Shown here: positions 1-9,442 of the stretch, one piece after another | Numbering within the stretch: position 1 is the stretch's first letter | How the letters are laid out: the number at the start of each line of letters is the position of its first letter | Assembly: GCF_029910095.1 (NCBI RefSeq) | Contig: NZ_CP094526.1 | Span: 6,696,001-6,760,000, forward strand | From: Bradyrhizobium sp. ISRA464 | GTDB taxonomy: Bacteria > Pseudomonadota > Alphaproteobacteria > Rhizobiales > Xanthobacteraceae | Reading direction: 5' to 3' | DNA length: 64,000 nt | The notes under the pieces: generated by a model | Database searches by the model: none | Told to the model about the DNA's origin: nothing | What the model saw: only the letters and a program-made list of their open reading frames with translations | Position numbers and translations under genes: made by a program

Positions 1-1142
1 ATGCCAGCGCCGCCCGCTCCTCCCGAAAGCAGGTCGGCGCGCTGAACAACGGTGTTGCCGCTGCCGTAGACATGCAGTCCCACTCCAAGCGTGGCCGTGT
101 TGTAGGTGTTTGGGAGATAGGCGGTACCGTCAGCAGTACGAGCGAAGAATGGATTGTCGTTTACCACATTCAGACCGCTGCCGTAGATGGAGTAGCCGAA
201 GAGTTTGCGTCGATCGATGCTGTAGCCGATATCCTGCAACGCGGCGAGCTCCGCCTCCATCAGGAAGGTGTAATTCCCGTATTGCTGGTGGCTCATCAGG
301 CTGTTCTTGAGCTCGCTATGGGAAGCGAAGGGCGCATCCAGTCGACCATCCTCGTTCATCACTCGCACCGGAATACCCGGCATGGCGCCGGCCAGCACTT
401 CACTGACATACTTGCCTGCGAAATAGCCCCGGTCGCGGCGCAGGTCAAAAACATCGTCAGCTCGCGGGTTCGCGCAGGCGGAACAATAGATCGTCTGTCC
501 CGGCTTGGCTCGTTTGCCGTTGTCGTCGTACAAATGGTCGGTCCAGCCATTGATTGCTTCAGGGAAATGCCCTGACAACGCATACGGCGACCTTTCATAA
601 CTGATAGTACTGGAGAATCCCAGCTGATGGGCGAATTCATGAATCATAACGGACGTAAGACCTATCTTTGCGGTCATCGGCAACTGCGAAGGGATGTAGG
701 CTTCGGATGAAAAACCCATCTGGCCGATCATGACCATGCCGTGCGCACCGTAGTGCAATTCGCCCGGATCCTGCCCCGTAAGTGCCGCCTGCACCTTGGT
801 GCCACTACCGGGTGACGCAGGGACAAAGGCATATGCGTTGTCATCGCCAACTCCGCCGATGTTGACAATGGCCGGCGATTGACCCGGTGCGACCTTGATA
901 ATTTCAGCCCAATACCGAATTGCCGCCAGTGAATGATCTATTTCCCATTGCGGCAAATTCCGCAGTGAATGCTCGTCATCTCCTTGACAACAAAAAGGGC
1001 CATCGCCGGTACCGAATATCCGCGCCCGCATGAAGCGTACGCCGCTCGAATTCCAGACATCGTAAGTTTCAACAGCCCTGCTGGGCGAGCCAAGCAACGC
1101 GAGAGCCGCCAGCACGGTGATGGTTAGTGTCTTCGTTCTCAT
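1..1142 (-). CDS. Secreted HExxH zinc metalloprotease, C-terminus cut by window edge
   Basis: The reading frame is open from an ATG at 1142 to the window edge, so about 380 residues are visible and the C-terminus is missing. Residues 1-23 form a signal peptide (basic MRTK, hydrophobic TITVLAALALLG, ending SRA), so the protein is exported. Residues 168-175 read HEFAHQLG, a HExxHxxG zinc-protease signature. The residue three positions after that glycine (178) is Ser, not the third His or Asp of classical metzincins, so the third ligand is unclear. Several Cys (a CC pair near residue 52 and a CxxC near 225) may form disulfides. Past residue 300 the sequence becomes rich in Gly, Asn and short beta-like repeats (VYGSGNTVV), as in autotransporter passenger domains. 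A fused beta-barrel could lie outside the window; that is inference. Substrate unknown. Confidence 0.75.
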   Translation of the reverse strand, partial: MRTKTLTITVLAALALLGSPSRAVETYDVWNSSGVRFMRARIFGTGDGPFCCQGDDEHSLRNLPQWEIDHSLAAIRYWAEIIKVAPGQSPAIVNIGGVGDDNAYAFVPASPGSGTKVQAALTGQDPGELHYGAHGMVMIGQMGFSSEAYIPSQLPMTAKIGLTSVMIHEFAHQLGFSSTISYERSPYALSGHFPEAINGWTDHLYDDNGKRAKPGQTIYCSACANPRADDVFDLRRDRGYFAGKYVSEVLAGAMPGIPVRVMNEDGRLDAPFASHSELKNSLMSHQQYGNYTFLMEAELAALQDIGYSIDRRKLFGYSIYGSGLNVVNDNPFFARTADGTAYLPNTYNTATLGVGLHVYGSGNTVVQRADLLSGGAGGAG

Positions 1143-1296
1143 ACTACACGTTCTATTCAGAGCTTTGGTTGCAGGGGTGCTTTGTCGTCCGTCTTCGAGC
1201 GCGAGCGCACGCTGATGCGCGAGCGAAGCGCGGCCGTCATTGGTCAAACATTGGCCACGAGCCTCTGCGGTCATAACCTGACGGCAGCGCCGCAAT

Positions 1297-1890
1297 ATGA
1301 AAGGAAGGCCGCTCGTCTGCTGCAACCTTGATGCACCCGGATCCAAGAGGCGCGTCGTCGCTATCGCTGTCTTTGACTTCGACTTCCTGGAGCTCAGACT
1401 CTGGACGCATCACGCTTGGCATTTTCGCGCCGCCAACTACGCTCGCGATGAGCAAATATCACCGCCTGATGCCTGCGTCGCCGACGCGATAGCGGTCGTT
1501 TTCATGATGCCGTCAACAATGCGAGCTCCTATTAGCTCTGATCGTACAAAGATCCTCTATTCCGCAGGGGAGACTCCCGACAAAGCAGCTTCCCGCACGC
1601 AATCGGAAAGCAGTGGGCAAAAGCCGGGCCAATCCCCTCACGCTTGCGCAGACGCGCAGCCGGCCGAACGCACTATGCACGCGCGGCAGTCCTTGTGTGT
1701 GAAAGCAGGCCTAGCTGTTCGGCGCCCGCCAACCTTGTCGCAAACTCGCCATTGCACAGGGGCACCATGACTGCCCGTGCCCGACGGTTGCAGCGGGTCG
1801 CTATCCAAGTTTCTGGCGATTGCCGCGATCAGTTCTGGGCGTGAATGGGGCTGCAAGAGGCAGGCATTTTTATTGCACTTGCGGTCATAA
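1297..1890. repeat. Decayed dispersed repeat, copy A
   Basis: This stretch aligns by eye over several hundred bases, with indels, to 44109-44680. Shared landmarks are GACTTCGACTTCCTGGAGCTC against GATTTCAACATCCTCGGAGCTC, then CAACAATGCGAGCTCCTATT (nearly identical in both), then CAAACTCGCCATTGCAC against CAAACCCGCCATTGCAC, and finally GGCATTTTTATTGCACTTGC against GGCATTTTTGTTGCACTCAT. Neither copy has a long conserved reading frame, so this looks like two decayed relics of one element or gene region. Confidence 0.6.
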
Positions 1891-1959
1891 GCAATAACGC
1901 CCCGAACCAGATGCATCGTTCGGACGATGGAAGCTTTGAAGAGCTTCCCTTACGCATCA

Positions 1960-2145
1960 CGTCCACGACAGCGGTGGACTCCAAAGCCAGTCGGTCGGTC
2001 CAGTTTTGCGATATCCTGGCAAGGCTGAGCGACTGTGCCGCCAGCGTCGGCAGCCCCGCGCCAACCGGCCACGGAGCCCCCATACCTGGGTCGTCTCTCG
2101 GAGATCGAATGACGCTGCCGGCTTACGATCAAGTTCGTCCGTCAC
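1960..2145 (-). pseudogene. eutC: Ethanolamine ammonia-lyase small subunit, N-terminal remnant
   Basis: A GTG start at 2145 overlaps the end of the eutB remnant, as in normal eutBC operons. The frame reads TDELDRKPAASFDLRE, then shifts into a second frame that holds GAGLPT, a motif typical of EutC. Nothing EutC-like is visible downstream, so only the N-terminal part survives and it is frameshifted. EutC would be the small subunit of the B12-dependent lyase that cleaves ethanolamine to acetaldehyde and ammonia. The call rests on position and two short motifs. Confidence 0.4.
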
Positions 2146-3390
2146 ATGATACCCCAAGCAGACGGGCATCAGCCATGTAATCCGCGAGCTGCGGCGATGC
2201 CTCCAGAAGAGGACCGGCCCGATCGGTCAGCCCGATCTCGACAAGCCATCGCTCGAATTCCGGCGCCGGTGGCCGCTTCAAAATTTCGCGGCAATAGATG
2301 GCGTCGTGATGCGCGAGCAACCGCTGGTTCAGCATCACGTCGTCGACACCCGTCACCGTGATGACGAAGTTGACGTTGGCCACGCAGGAGCAGCGTCAGC
2401 AGCGCGTTCATATCGTCCTGATCCGCATGGTGTAGCAGACGTCCACGCCCATCGGCAGGCCGAGCAGCTTGCGCAAAAAATGATCCTAGAGGCCAGCTCC
2501 GAATGATCTGCTTGCCATTGAAGAGTTATTCCGGCTCGATGAATCCGACCACGGTGTTGACGAGCAGCGGGTTGAACTCCCGCGCAACGGCATAGGCCCC
2601 GGCTTCCATGGTCTGCTGATCAACGCCGAAATTTGCTTCGGCCGACAGTGCTGCGCCCTGCCCGGTCTCGAAATACATCGAGTTGGCACCGACGCGCTGG
2701 GCCCCGGCCGGGCACGGCCTCGTGGGCCTCCTTCAACAAAGGGAGGCTAACATCGAACCTTTCATTGGCCTTCTGCGAGCCGGCGACCGACTGGAACCCA
2801 AGGCCGACAGGCGCGTTCACTGCACTGATTTCAACGCCGTCGTCACATGGCCCAGATAGCAGGTTTGCATCGGGATCGACAGGCGGCTGCGCAATTCGTA
2901 CAGCAGGGAAACAATCCGGATATAGTCATCCACCGTATCGGTAGCTGGATTGACCCCGATCACTGCGTCGCCCGATCCTATCAAGAGCCCATCGATGGCC
3001 GACGCGGCAATGTCATAGCCATCATCGGTTGGGTGGTTGGGTTGATTGCATGTCGAAAGCCGTCCCTTGAGCCCGATCGTCGAGCGAAATGTCGTGACTA
3101 CTCGCCGACGGTGAGCGATGAGACGATCGCAAAGGACGCCGGATCATGTCGATCCAAGATCAGGCAAGAGACGTCGTCAGTATCGGCCGGACAAGTTCCT
3201 CGGCCAGGAAGCCCTTGAGCGGCACATCGGCCAGCGCCATCTGGGCCGCAAGCCGCTCGACCGGACCGTTAGCGGAGATGCCGGCGAGCTGATCGGCCGA
3301 CCGCTCGGGCGTCGCCTTGGCCCTAAGATCCCTGAAGTCGGCAAAGCCGAAGACTGCCTCCGATGGTTGTCCAGTAGGGCATGATCGGTG
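2129..3390 (-). pseudogene. eutB: Ethanolamine ammonia-lyase large subunit, multiply frameshifted
   Basis: EutB sequence runs through this stretch in several frames. In order: an N-terminal segment (FGFADFRDLRAKATPERS, DQLAGISA) near 3250-3370; a central segment (GLGFQSVAGSQKANERFD) near 2740-2810; the conserved YFETGQGAALSAEANFG and NTVVGFIEPE near 2550-2680, followed by an in-frame stop; and the C-terminal DDVMLNQRLLAHHDAIY with PAPEFERWL at 2129-2383. The intact enzyme is about 460 residues and needs adenosylcobalamin. Here stops and frameshifts interrupt it at several points, so no functional product is expected. An eutC remnant follows it. Confidence 0.8.
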
Positions 3391-3391
3391 G

Positions 3392-4180
3392 TTATCCCTG
3401 GATCAAGGCGAGCGCTTCGGCATGAAGCCGCGGCGTTGCAGTTGCCAAGATGCGCCCTTCCGAGTGAACCGAGAGCGGGCATCCCTCCCAATCGGTGATG
3501 CAGCCGCCGGCGCCCTGCACAATCGGTACCAACGCCATGTAGTCATATGGTTGAAGCCCCGTTTCGAGAACGATGTCGCAGTGTCCCGACGCAAGCAGGC
3601 CATAGACGTAGCAATCGCCGCCGAAACGGCGCATCCGCGCAGCTCGCGACAGCCGCTCGAATGGCTCCATCTCGCCTTTGCGGAACATGTCAGGCGATGT
3701 GGTGTAGAAGCGCGCGTCGGCGACGCTCTCGTATGCGCTGGTCCGTGCCAATCCATCGCCGAACCATGCCACGCCAGGCTTCGCCATCCACCGCTCGCCC
3801 GTAAAGGGGACGTCGATCAGGCCGCAGAACGGCTGCTGCTGATAGGTCAACGCGATCAGCGTACCGAACAAGGGAAAGCCGCTGATAAAGCTCTTGGTGC
3901 CGTCGATCGGGTCGACGATCCACGTAAACGCTCTGCCGGGCTTGGCTCCGATCTCCTCGCCGATGATGCCATGCTCCGGAAAGCGCGCCTCGATCCTTTC
4001 CCTGAGACGCAACTCGACGGCTCGATCGGCGATCGTCACCGGGCTGGCATCAGACTTGGCGACGACATCCAGCGGCGTGCGGAAATAGGACAGCACGATG
4101 GGCCTGACCGAATCCGCAAGCTCGGCGGCGAATGACAGATAGATATCGGCATCGTCTGCCGTGACGGCATATTGGACCAT
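3392..4180 (-). CDS. Inositol-monophosphatase-family phosphatase, likely histidinol-phosphatase (HisN-like)
   Basis: This 262-residue protein belongs to the Mg-dependent inositol monophosphatase superfamily. From the chosen start (MVQYAVTADD at 4180) the metal-binding motifs are GEE at 74-76 and DPIDGTKSF at 90-98, with the third acidic motif as QPYDYMA near 210. The size and the phrase SDASPVTIADR fit the HisN branch of histidinol-phosphate phosphatases in alphaproteobacteria, which complete the eighth step of histidine synthesis. Inositol-phosphatase activity cannot be excluded. The frame is open further upstream to 4249, but the internal ATG is preceded by TGAGGG and gives the usual family length. 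No histidine genes are nearby, so this is an isolated copy. Cytoplasmic. Confidence 0.8.
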   Translation of the reverse strand: MVQYAVTADDADIYLSFAAELADSVRPIVLSYFRTPLDVVAKSDASPVTIADRAVELRLRERIEARFPEHGIIGEEIGAKPGRAFTWIVDPIDGTKSFISGFPLFGTLIALTYQQQPFCGLIDVPFTGERWMAKPGVAWFGDGLARTSAYESVADARFYTTSPDMFRKGEMEPFERLSRAARMRRFGGDCYVYGLLASGHCDIVLETGLQPYDYMALVPIVQGAGGCITDWEGCPLSVHSEGRILATATPRLHAEALALIQG

Positions 4181-4276
4181 TACAGCGCCCTCAGGAACGG
4201 CGGCCATCGCGGATTCATTTGCGCCAGGTGCGGTCCAGCCACACGGCATGCCGGTCCGGAGCGCGCCAAGATAGGC

Positions 4277-4543
4277 TCAAGCAATCCGCTTAGGCGGCTG
4301 CAGGCTCCCGCCCGAAACGTCCTGCGCCTGCCACCAGGATTTCAAGAGCCGTTTCGCCACCGCGGTGGGATCATCGTCGTCGCCAAGGGCGGCCTGATAC
4401 GCAACGCCACTATCTTTGAACTTGTTAAGCAGTACGTATCCATCCTCGACCTTGTATTGTCCTTCCGCTATCTCGCCGGTATCGCCCTTCGCGCCCGACG
4501 GGGACCGAACGATAACACTAAGGCTGCGATATTCATGCGGCAT
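4277..4543 (-). CDS. Small conserved-type hypothetical protein
   Basis: An 88-residue frame with an ATG preceded by AGGGTG at a good distance. The protein is soluble and acidic in the middle (LGDDDDPTAVAKRLLKSWW) and has no signal peptide. Its codon use resembles genuine genes here rather than a shadow frame. I do not recognise a family. It lies just upstream of the phosphatase gene on the same strand, about 100 bp apart, so the two may be co-transcribed. Confidence 0.55.
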   Translation of the reverse strand: MPHEYRSLSVIVRSPSGAKGDTGEIAEGQYKVEDGYVLLNKFKDSGVAYQAALGDDDDPTAVAKRLLKSWWQAQDVSGGSLQPPKRIA

Positions 4544-4975
4544 TTGGACACCCTAGATATGTGATTGGTCTATCAACGCGTTGCCGATCAAACGTGGCGC
4601 GCGAGGTGCGATACGCGTTCGTCAAACGCTACGACATTGCCCTTTCACCTGATCGAGCATGGCCGGTGAAGGAACTTCGTGCGGCTGCCCAGGCACCTTT
4701 CGGGCAGCGCCTGACTAACCCCATTCCCTGACCAAAAGCTGACGGCCGCGGTCAATTCCTCGAAGTTGGGAACTTGCGGGGCCGGATGCACTCGAGTCAA
4801 CTTAGAACAGCGATGCTACGAGCCTCAAACTTGTCAGAGTTTTGCAGCTGCGCGGGCAGTCTTCCTCTTTGTCAAGGCCACCACCAATCGCGGCGACTTG
4901 ATCGACATTGCCGCCACGTCAGCAACTGCGGGTTCAAAGCTGAAGGGCTGACCGCCAAAAACAAAGACCACTTGG
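4544..4975. other. Gap without recognisable gene
   Basis: Only short shadow frames are present. The stretch separates the small hypothetical gene from the broken phosphopantetheinyl transferase. I see no RNA gene, repeat or convincing terminator. Confidence 0.5.
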
Positions 4976-5320
4976 TCATCTTCGATTCGCTTTAACGATC
5001 TCAGCCCTCGGAGGGTGAATTGGGTAGTCGGCCCCGTCGACTTCACTCGGCCGTGAATACGCCAACCCGGTTACATCCTTGGAAATAAGTAGCTCGAGCG
5101 AAAACGTGCGGGTGGCGATCAATTCGATCTGGTTCTCCGGTAGAGGTTCATTAGGCTCAATATCGATGCCGAGAGCTGCAATCCTTTTCGTCCCTGCAAT
5201 AGCGGCGGCCGCGACTGTATCGTGGTGCGCCAAAGGTCCGACGACGCCGGCTGGCCAGATCGGAACACCGAAGCGCGTCTTTAGGATCGGCATTGGTGGG
5301 ACTACGCAGTGGCAGGTCAT
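4976..5320 (-). pseudogene. 4'-phosphopantetheinyl transferase (EntD-like) fragment
   Basis: The frame carries FGVPIWPAGVVGPLAHHD, AAAAIA and RIAALGIDIEPNEPLP, which match the core of EntD/PptT-type transferases (the GID motif supplies Mg-binding Asp). These enzymes attach phosphopantetheine to carrier proteins. The N-terminal part is missing or frameshifted, and the conserved C-terminal FSAKEAxYK segment is absent, so the gene is truncated at both ends. The original substrate is unknown; no polyketide or peptide synthetase is nearby. Confidence 0.55.
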
Positions 5321-5689
5321 TCGTGCAAGTGACGGAGATCGCGCCTATATCCCGGTCAAAGCTGTTGACGCTCAATGTTGAGCTTATTGGTTGGTGGTCC
5401 AGGTCCAGATAGTTTGCGCCTTTGCCGGAGTGACTAGGATCACTCCAAAACACAAGCATACCGAAGCTAGCGGGACGAATATCTTGGGGGCAATCGCGAT
5501 TGCCTTTCACGATGGCGACAGAAGGCACCTTTTATACGACCGCCGCGGTCGCCGACTTCAGAGAACGAGGTGAAAGATGCAAACCGGCGGAGACGACTAC
5601 AACAGAATCCGCCGGGCCGACGCGACGTACACAAAGCGTTCAGAAGCGCAATCGGCGAGCCCGCGGACTAGAGCCGAGGAACGCCAAGC

Positions 5690-6976
5690 TTAGGGGGTAG
5701 GTAGGGAAGGCCTTGGAAAGTGGACGGGATCTAGAATCGGGCTCATTTCTTCGATTTTAGCGTCGATCAATTTGAGAAGGGCGGCCGGAACGACATCCCG
5801 CTCTGGGAGCTGCCACCAATGGTCGTTCACCAACGATACGACCTCCTCGACGGCCGAGATGACCGCCGGTTCAGGTAGCCGGGCGCGATTGGCGAACTTG
5901 CGCCAGCGGTCCGGAGTAAGCGCTTTGAAAGATTTCTCTCCTCCCAAAGAGAGCGCCATATCGTCCTTCGGAAAATAAGCGGTGGTTGATAGGACGTCGT
6001 ACACTGGGGCGATGGCCGGAGTGCAACCATCACCTGGGTATATTGTGGACCAGTTCTTCAAGTGCATGTCGCCATTGCCGACGAGCGCGGCAAGGGTCAG
6101 TCGGCGAACGAACTCGAGTGCGGCGTCGGTCGAAACCGCCACGTTCAGCACGGAGGCGATGTCGTGGTATGATGCGTCATCGTATTTTTTAGATGGCTGG
6201 CGGCCAAAGATTTGAGCGAAGTCTTCGATGTGGATTCGGGTGCCTTTCGGCTCACGGTCGAAACGCTTCACCAGCAACACCTTGCCGGTCGACAGAGTAT
6301 TGAATTCTTCGGGAATTCCCTCGAAATCGGATTTTTCGACAAGCTCGCGTTCCGGCACATCCATTCCGAGGATTTCGGACAGCGCCAAAATGGCGAACTC
6401 GTTTTCCGACAATCCGATAAGGTTGGCCGAAGGGAATTTTGCGATGTACTGACCTTGCTCGTCGCCGATAGGCAAAGTCAGTCCGCCACCCTTGCCCGTG
6501 TTTTTCATCACAGAAAGCTTCATCTGAACTCCCGCTAAGGAGAACCGAGCTTTGATCTCATGTGGGTTTTCTTGAACCGCTATCGTTGTGCTGCCGTCGC
6601 TCGGCACGACACGCACCGCGCCTGGCAGGTCCTCGCCAAGCGCCGCCAGGAGGTCGAAATCGTTTCCTCGCCTCACTGCGCCCGCGTGGTGCTTTTCCAT
6701 CGCCTCGCGAAGCTTATCCTCGGGCAGCATGTTCGCGAAGAATGCCGGCAGTATGTGTGCTGCGGGCTTCGGATCTTTGCGAAGGCCACCATCAGCGGAG
6801 CGGAACGAGAGACTCAATATCGGGGGCCGCGCCATAGCTCGATAGGTCGGATCGAGACTGAAGGCATTGAAATCGCCCGGCGTGCGCACGAGCGTTCCAA
6901 CCTTGAGTTGTTGAAGGAACACATCCAGCGACTGAATGGTGTTAGGGGCGCGGACCCGGGTGCTCATCATCATCAT
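5690..6976 (-). CDS. hipA: HipA-family serine/threonine kinase toxin
   Basis: A 428-residue HipA-type kinase. HipA proteins phosphorylate a cytoplasmic target (glutamyl-tRNA synthetase in E. coli) and are held inactive by HipB. Visible features are an N-terminal HipA domain (QSLDVFLQQLKVGTL, LPEDKLREAM), the ATP-binding segment AGVQMKLSVM, the lysine strand GQYIAKFP, the catalytic loop GNGDMHLKNWS and the following YDVLSTTAYF. The kinase motifs are all intact. The start is one of four consecutive ATG codons (6965-6976), giving MMMMSTRVRAP; it overlaps the end of hipB by about 35 bp, so the two genes are translationally coupled. Longer starts to 7033 would overlap more of hipB. Confidence 0.9.
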   Translation of the reverse strand: MMMMSTRVRAPNTIQSLDVFLQQLKVGTLVRTPGDFNAFSLDPTYRAMARPPILSLSFRSADGGLRKDPKPAAHILPAFFANMLPEDKLREAMEKHHAGAVRRGNDFDLLAALGEDLPGAVRVVPSDGSTTIAVQENPHEIKARFSLAGVQMKLSVMKNTGKGGGLTLPIGDEQGQYIAKFPSANLIGLSENEFAILALSEILGMDVPERELVEKSDFEGIPEEFNTLSTGKVLLVKRFDREPKGTRIHIEDFAQIFGRQPSKKYDDASYHDIASVLNVAVSTDAALEFVRRLTLAALVGNGDMHLKNWSTIYPGDGCTPAIAPVYDVLSTTAYFPKDDMALSLGGEKSFKALTPDRWRKFANRARLPEPAVISAVEEVVSLVNDHWWQLPERDVVPAALLKLIDAKIEEMSPILDPVHFPRPSLPTP

Positions 6977-7265
6977 CCATGTCGGTCGTGAATGCCGGCC
7001 GATCTTCGTCTTCGGATGGACGAAGAAGTGCATTGACGCCGGGCACCATCGCCTGTGGGATCAGCATCAGCTCCATGCCGAGCGCGCGCGCGACGTTAAT
7101 CAGCGTGGTCGCCCGTGCAGCGGCGTCGCCCAACTCAATATCGCGGTATCGCGGTCGAGAAATGCCCGCGCGTTCGGCCACCCGCCCTTGGGTCAGGCCC
7201 GCTTGCTTTCTTGCGTCCCGGAGGAGCCGTCCTAGTTGTTTGGTTGCTTCTGAGTTCCGCCCCAT
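6942..7265 (-). CDS. hipB: HipB-like XRE antitoxin
   Basis: A 107-residue protein with an XRE-type helix-turn-helix near residues 20-60 (GLTQGRVAERAGISRPRY, then VARALGMELML). HipB-type antitoxins dimerise, bind HipA and repress their own promoter. The acidic tail (PSEDEDRP and TTDMDDDDEH) is encoded by the same GATGATGATGATG run that supplies the hipA start codons. It is the first gene of the hipBA operon, and palindromes upstream at 7324-7366 are likely operators. Confidence 0.88.
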   Translation of the reverse strand: MGRNSEATKQLGRLLRDARKQAGLTQGRVAERAGISRPRYRDIELGDAAARATTLINVARALGMELMLIPQAMVPGVNALLRPSEDEDRPAFTTDMDDDDEHPGPRP

Positions 7266-7323
7266 GATCTGTTTTCGTATCTTCTAGCGCCATGAAGAAA
7301 CGTAAAGGTATCAAACTCCGCTT

Positions 7324-7366
7324 ACATTGTCAATGTCACGATCTGTTAGCGTATCATTATGTGATA
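7324..7366. promoter_or_regulatory. Candidate HipB operators
   Basis: Upstream of hipB lie two palindromes in an AT-rich stretch: ACATTG-T-CAATGT at 7324-7336 (perfect 6-bp arms) and TATCA-N5-TGATA at 7352-7366 (perfect 5-bp arms). A further TATCA occurs near 7309. Paired palindromes ahead of a hipBA operon fit autoregulation. The exact sites are inferred. Confidence 0.5.
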
Positions 7367-7784
7367 AAATGGCCCGCAAACGCATCTTTTAGAGTGCCCC
7401 TCCTCTTCGGCCCCCCCAGGGGCCAGGAGAGCCATCGAATCTGCGGCTGCTCCTCCACCTTACTAAAACGGCCATCAAGAGGTCCTCGACAGCACGGACG
7501 CCCCCCGCTCCGATCATTGCCGAACATGGGGGCGGTTGTGCTCGAGGACGGGGAATCTCGAATTCCGGAGACCTCAACAACGGAAATCGCGGTCGTCTTC
7601 CAGGCGTTGCACAGGGAGAAAGCTGGCGAACCGCCTAAGCTAAGCAGTCCGTGAAGGTGGGATCGATCTTGATCGAGACATCGACCGTTCCGTTGCAGTG
7701 ACGACCCGGCAAATCTGGTCGCTCGAAGGCGGGCGACCTCCGATAATCCGAATATTTAACAAAACTCTCCTGAGGGGCAGTGGG
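7367..7784. other. Gap without recognisable gene
   Basis: Between hipBA and the IS5 remnant I see only short, weak frames and no RNA gene or clear repeat. Confidence 0.45.
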
Positions 7785-8090
7785 TTAGCTCTCATTCATC
7801 TCCTTGATGAATGCACGCAAGTCGTTGCTGGCATTGGTCGTGTCGGCGAGGACATGATGGGCCACGACGCCCTCGAGGAGTTCGGGTGCTGTGGTGATGT
7901 CGCACTGCTGACCGGGGGTGATTATCACCCTGAGTGGCCGCCCGCGCGTCGGCGGGCATGTGGATCTTGGTGGTTAATCCGCCTCTGGAACGCCCCAGAG
8001 CCTGGTCACGCACCCCTTTATGGATGCCCCGCCCCTCCCGCCGACGTCGGTATAGGATGTCGGTTTTCAGAAATGGAAGGAGCGGACCGT
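7785..8090 (-). pseudogene. IS5-family transposase fragment
   Basis: The minus strand reads RDQALGRSRGGLTTKIH in one frame and continues after a frameshift with RVIITPGQQCDITTAPELL and EGVVAHHVLADTT. This is the central portion of IS5-family (IS427 group) transposases. N-terminal and catalytic C-terminal parts are missing, so it is a dead remnant. It directly abuts an IS110 remnant. Confidence 0.75.
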
Positions 8091-8091
8091 A

Positions 8092-8700
8092 TTGATCCTT
8101 GGCATCGACCTGGGCAAAGCACAGCTGCAGTGTCGTCGGATTGGACGAGCGCGGGACGATCGTTGTGCGACGGCGGATGCGTCGCGACGGGGTGATCGCG
8201 TTCGCCGCAAGCTGGCGCCTGCACAATGCCGATCGAAGCGTGCTGCGGCGCCCATCATACGGGGCGGTGGCTGGCGGCGTTGGGCACAAGGTTCGGCTGC
8301 TGTCGCCGGAGTATGTGCGCCCTTACGTCAAGGCCCAGAAGAACGACCATCGCGAAGCCGAGGCTATCGCTGAAGCTGCGACCCGCCCCATCGTGCGCTT
8401 TGTTGAACTCGAGGAGCAGCTTGACGTTCAGACGCTGCATCGGGCGCGCGACCGCCTGATCGCCGAACGCACGTCATTGACGAACCAGATCAGGAACCTT
8501 CTGCTAGAGCGTAGGCACATCGTGGCGCAGGGCCACGCTCGACTACGCCACCTTGCTCGGCGGACTGCTGGATTGCGGCTCCGGTATGTTGAGCCGGCGC
8601 ATGACGTTCCTGCTCGGAGATATGCACATACGCTGGGAAGGAACTGGACCGGCGCATCGCCACCTTTGACGCTGAGTTCTCTGCCATGGCCCGGGCCGTA
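8092..8700 (+). pseudogene. IS110-family transposase fragment
   Basis: The start GIDLGK holds the first acidic residue of the DEDD transposases of IS110/IS1111. The sequence then changes frame to GLDERGTIVVRRRMRRDGV, followed by VRLLSPEYVRPYVKAQKNDH and AEAIAEAATRP. The linker helices (LHRARDRLIAERTSLTNQI) are present, but the C-terminal transposase domain is lost. Frameshifted and truncated, therefore inactive. Confidence 0.8.
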
Positions 8701-9106
8701 GGTCGACTCTAGCGGTTCTCCATGGCTCAATTTTCTGGATCAAAAGCACTCGAGAAAAGCATGGCTAGGATGTTCGAATCTCGCGGTATTTATCTCTTGG
8801 AGTCCGCCCTGGCCGTCGCTTTGGCCGCTAATTTCGTTCAGAGGCGCGGACACAACCAAGATTGTCGGCGGAGCGGTCCTTGCCTCCATCGCAATCGCTA
8901 TCCTCAGCTACAAAAGTTGGCGAGCGGAGCAACTGGCGCGCCATGACTGTGAAGCCGCAGCCTTCTATTGCCTCGATGGCGAGCCATAATCGCGCCCTGG
9001 ATACGTCCAGGGCTGTACGTCCGCTCAGCGGGTCCCAAATCCGCGTAGAGTCGCGAGGGTGCTTCCCGCAGAATGAAGCGAGCTTTGGATTTGCGACACT
9101 AGCGCA
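8701..9106. other. Gap without recognisable gene
   Basis: No gene family can be assigned. One short plus-strand frame (8722-8946) contains a hydrophobic stretch (YLLESALAVALAANF) and may be a scrap of a membrane permease linked to the ABC ATPase remnant that follows, but this is weak. Confidence 0.35.
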
Positions 9107-9442
9107 GTGGTCCAGTCCAACCATAGCACTCGCACCCTGACCGCTTGCGCCAATGTCGGGAAGAGCTTTACCAACTGTCATGACGCCGAACGAGGCGTGG
9201 CCGTCGACGATGTTCGGCTCGATGTTGCAGCGGCGGAATTCCTGGGGATCGTCGGCGCATCCGGCTCCGGCAAATCCACGTTGCTGTGGCTCGTCAACCG
9301 CCTGCTCGATCCGCAGCGGCCGCGTCATGCTGGAAGGCAAGGACGTCCGTAACGTCGATCCGGTTCGCTCGCGCCGGCGCATGGGCTACGTGTTTCAGAG
9401 CGGTGGCTCCAACGGGCCGGCGTTGAGGATCTTGAAAGCACC
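9107..9442 (+). pseudogene. ABC transporter ATP-binding protein, N-terminal fragment
   Basis: The frame shows [12 protein letters not shown], a Walker A motif, followed by WLVNRLLDP. It then shifts frame to read [20 protein letters not shown] and MGYVFQS (the Q-loop region). The style resembles osmoprotectant or amino-acid uptake ATPases. The sequence ends at the left end of the IS630 element at 9443, and no signature or Walker B motif appears beyond the element, so the gene is truncated as well as frameshifted. Confidence 0.7.
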
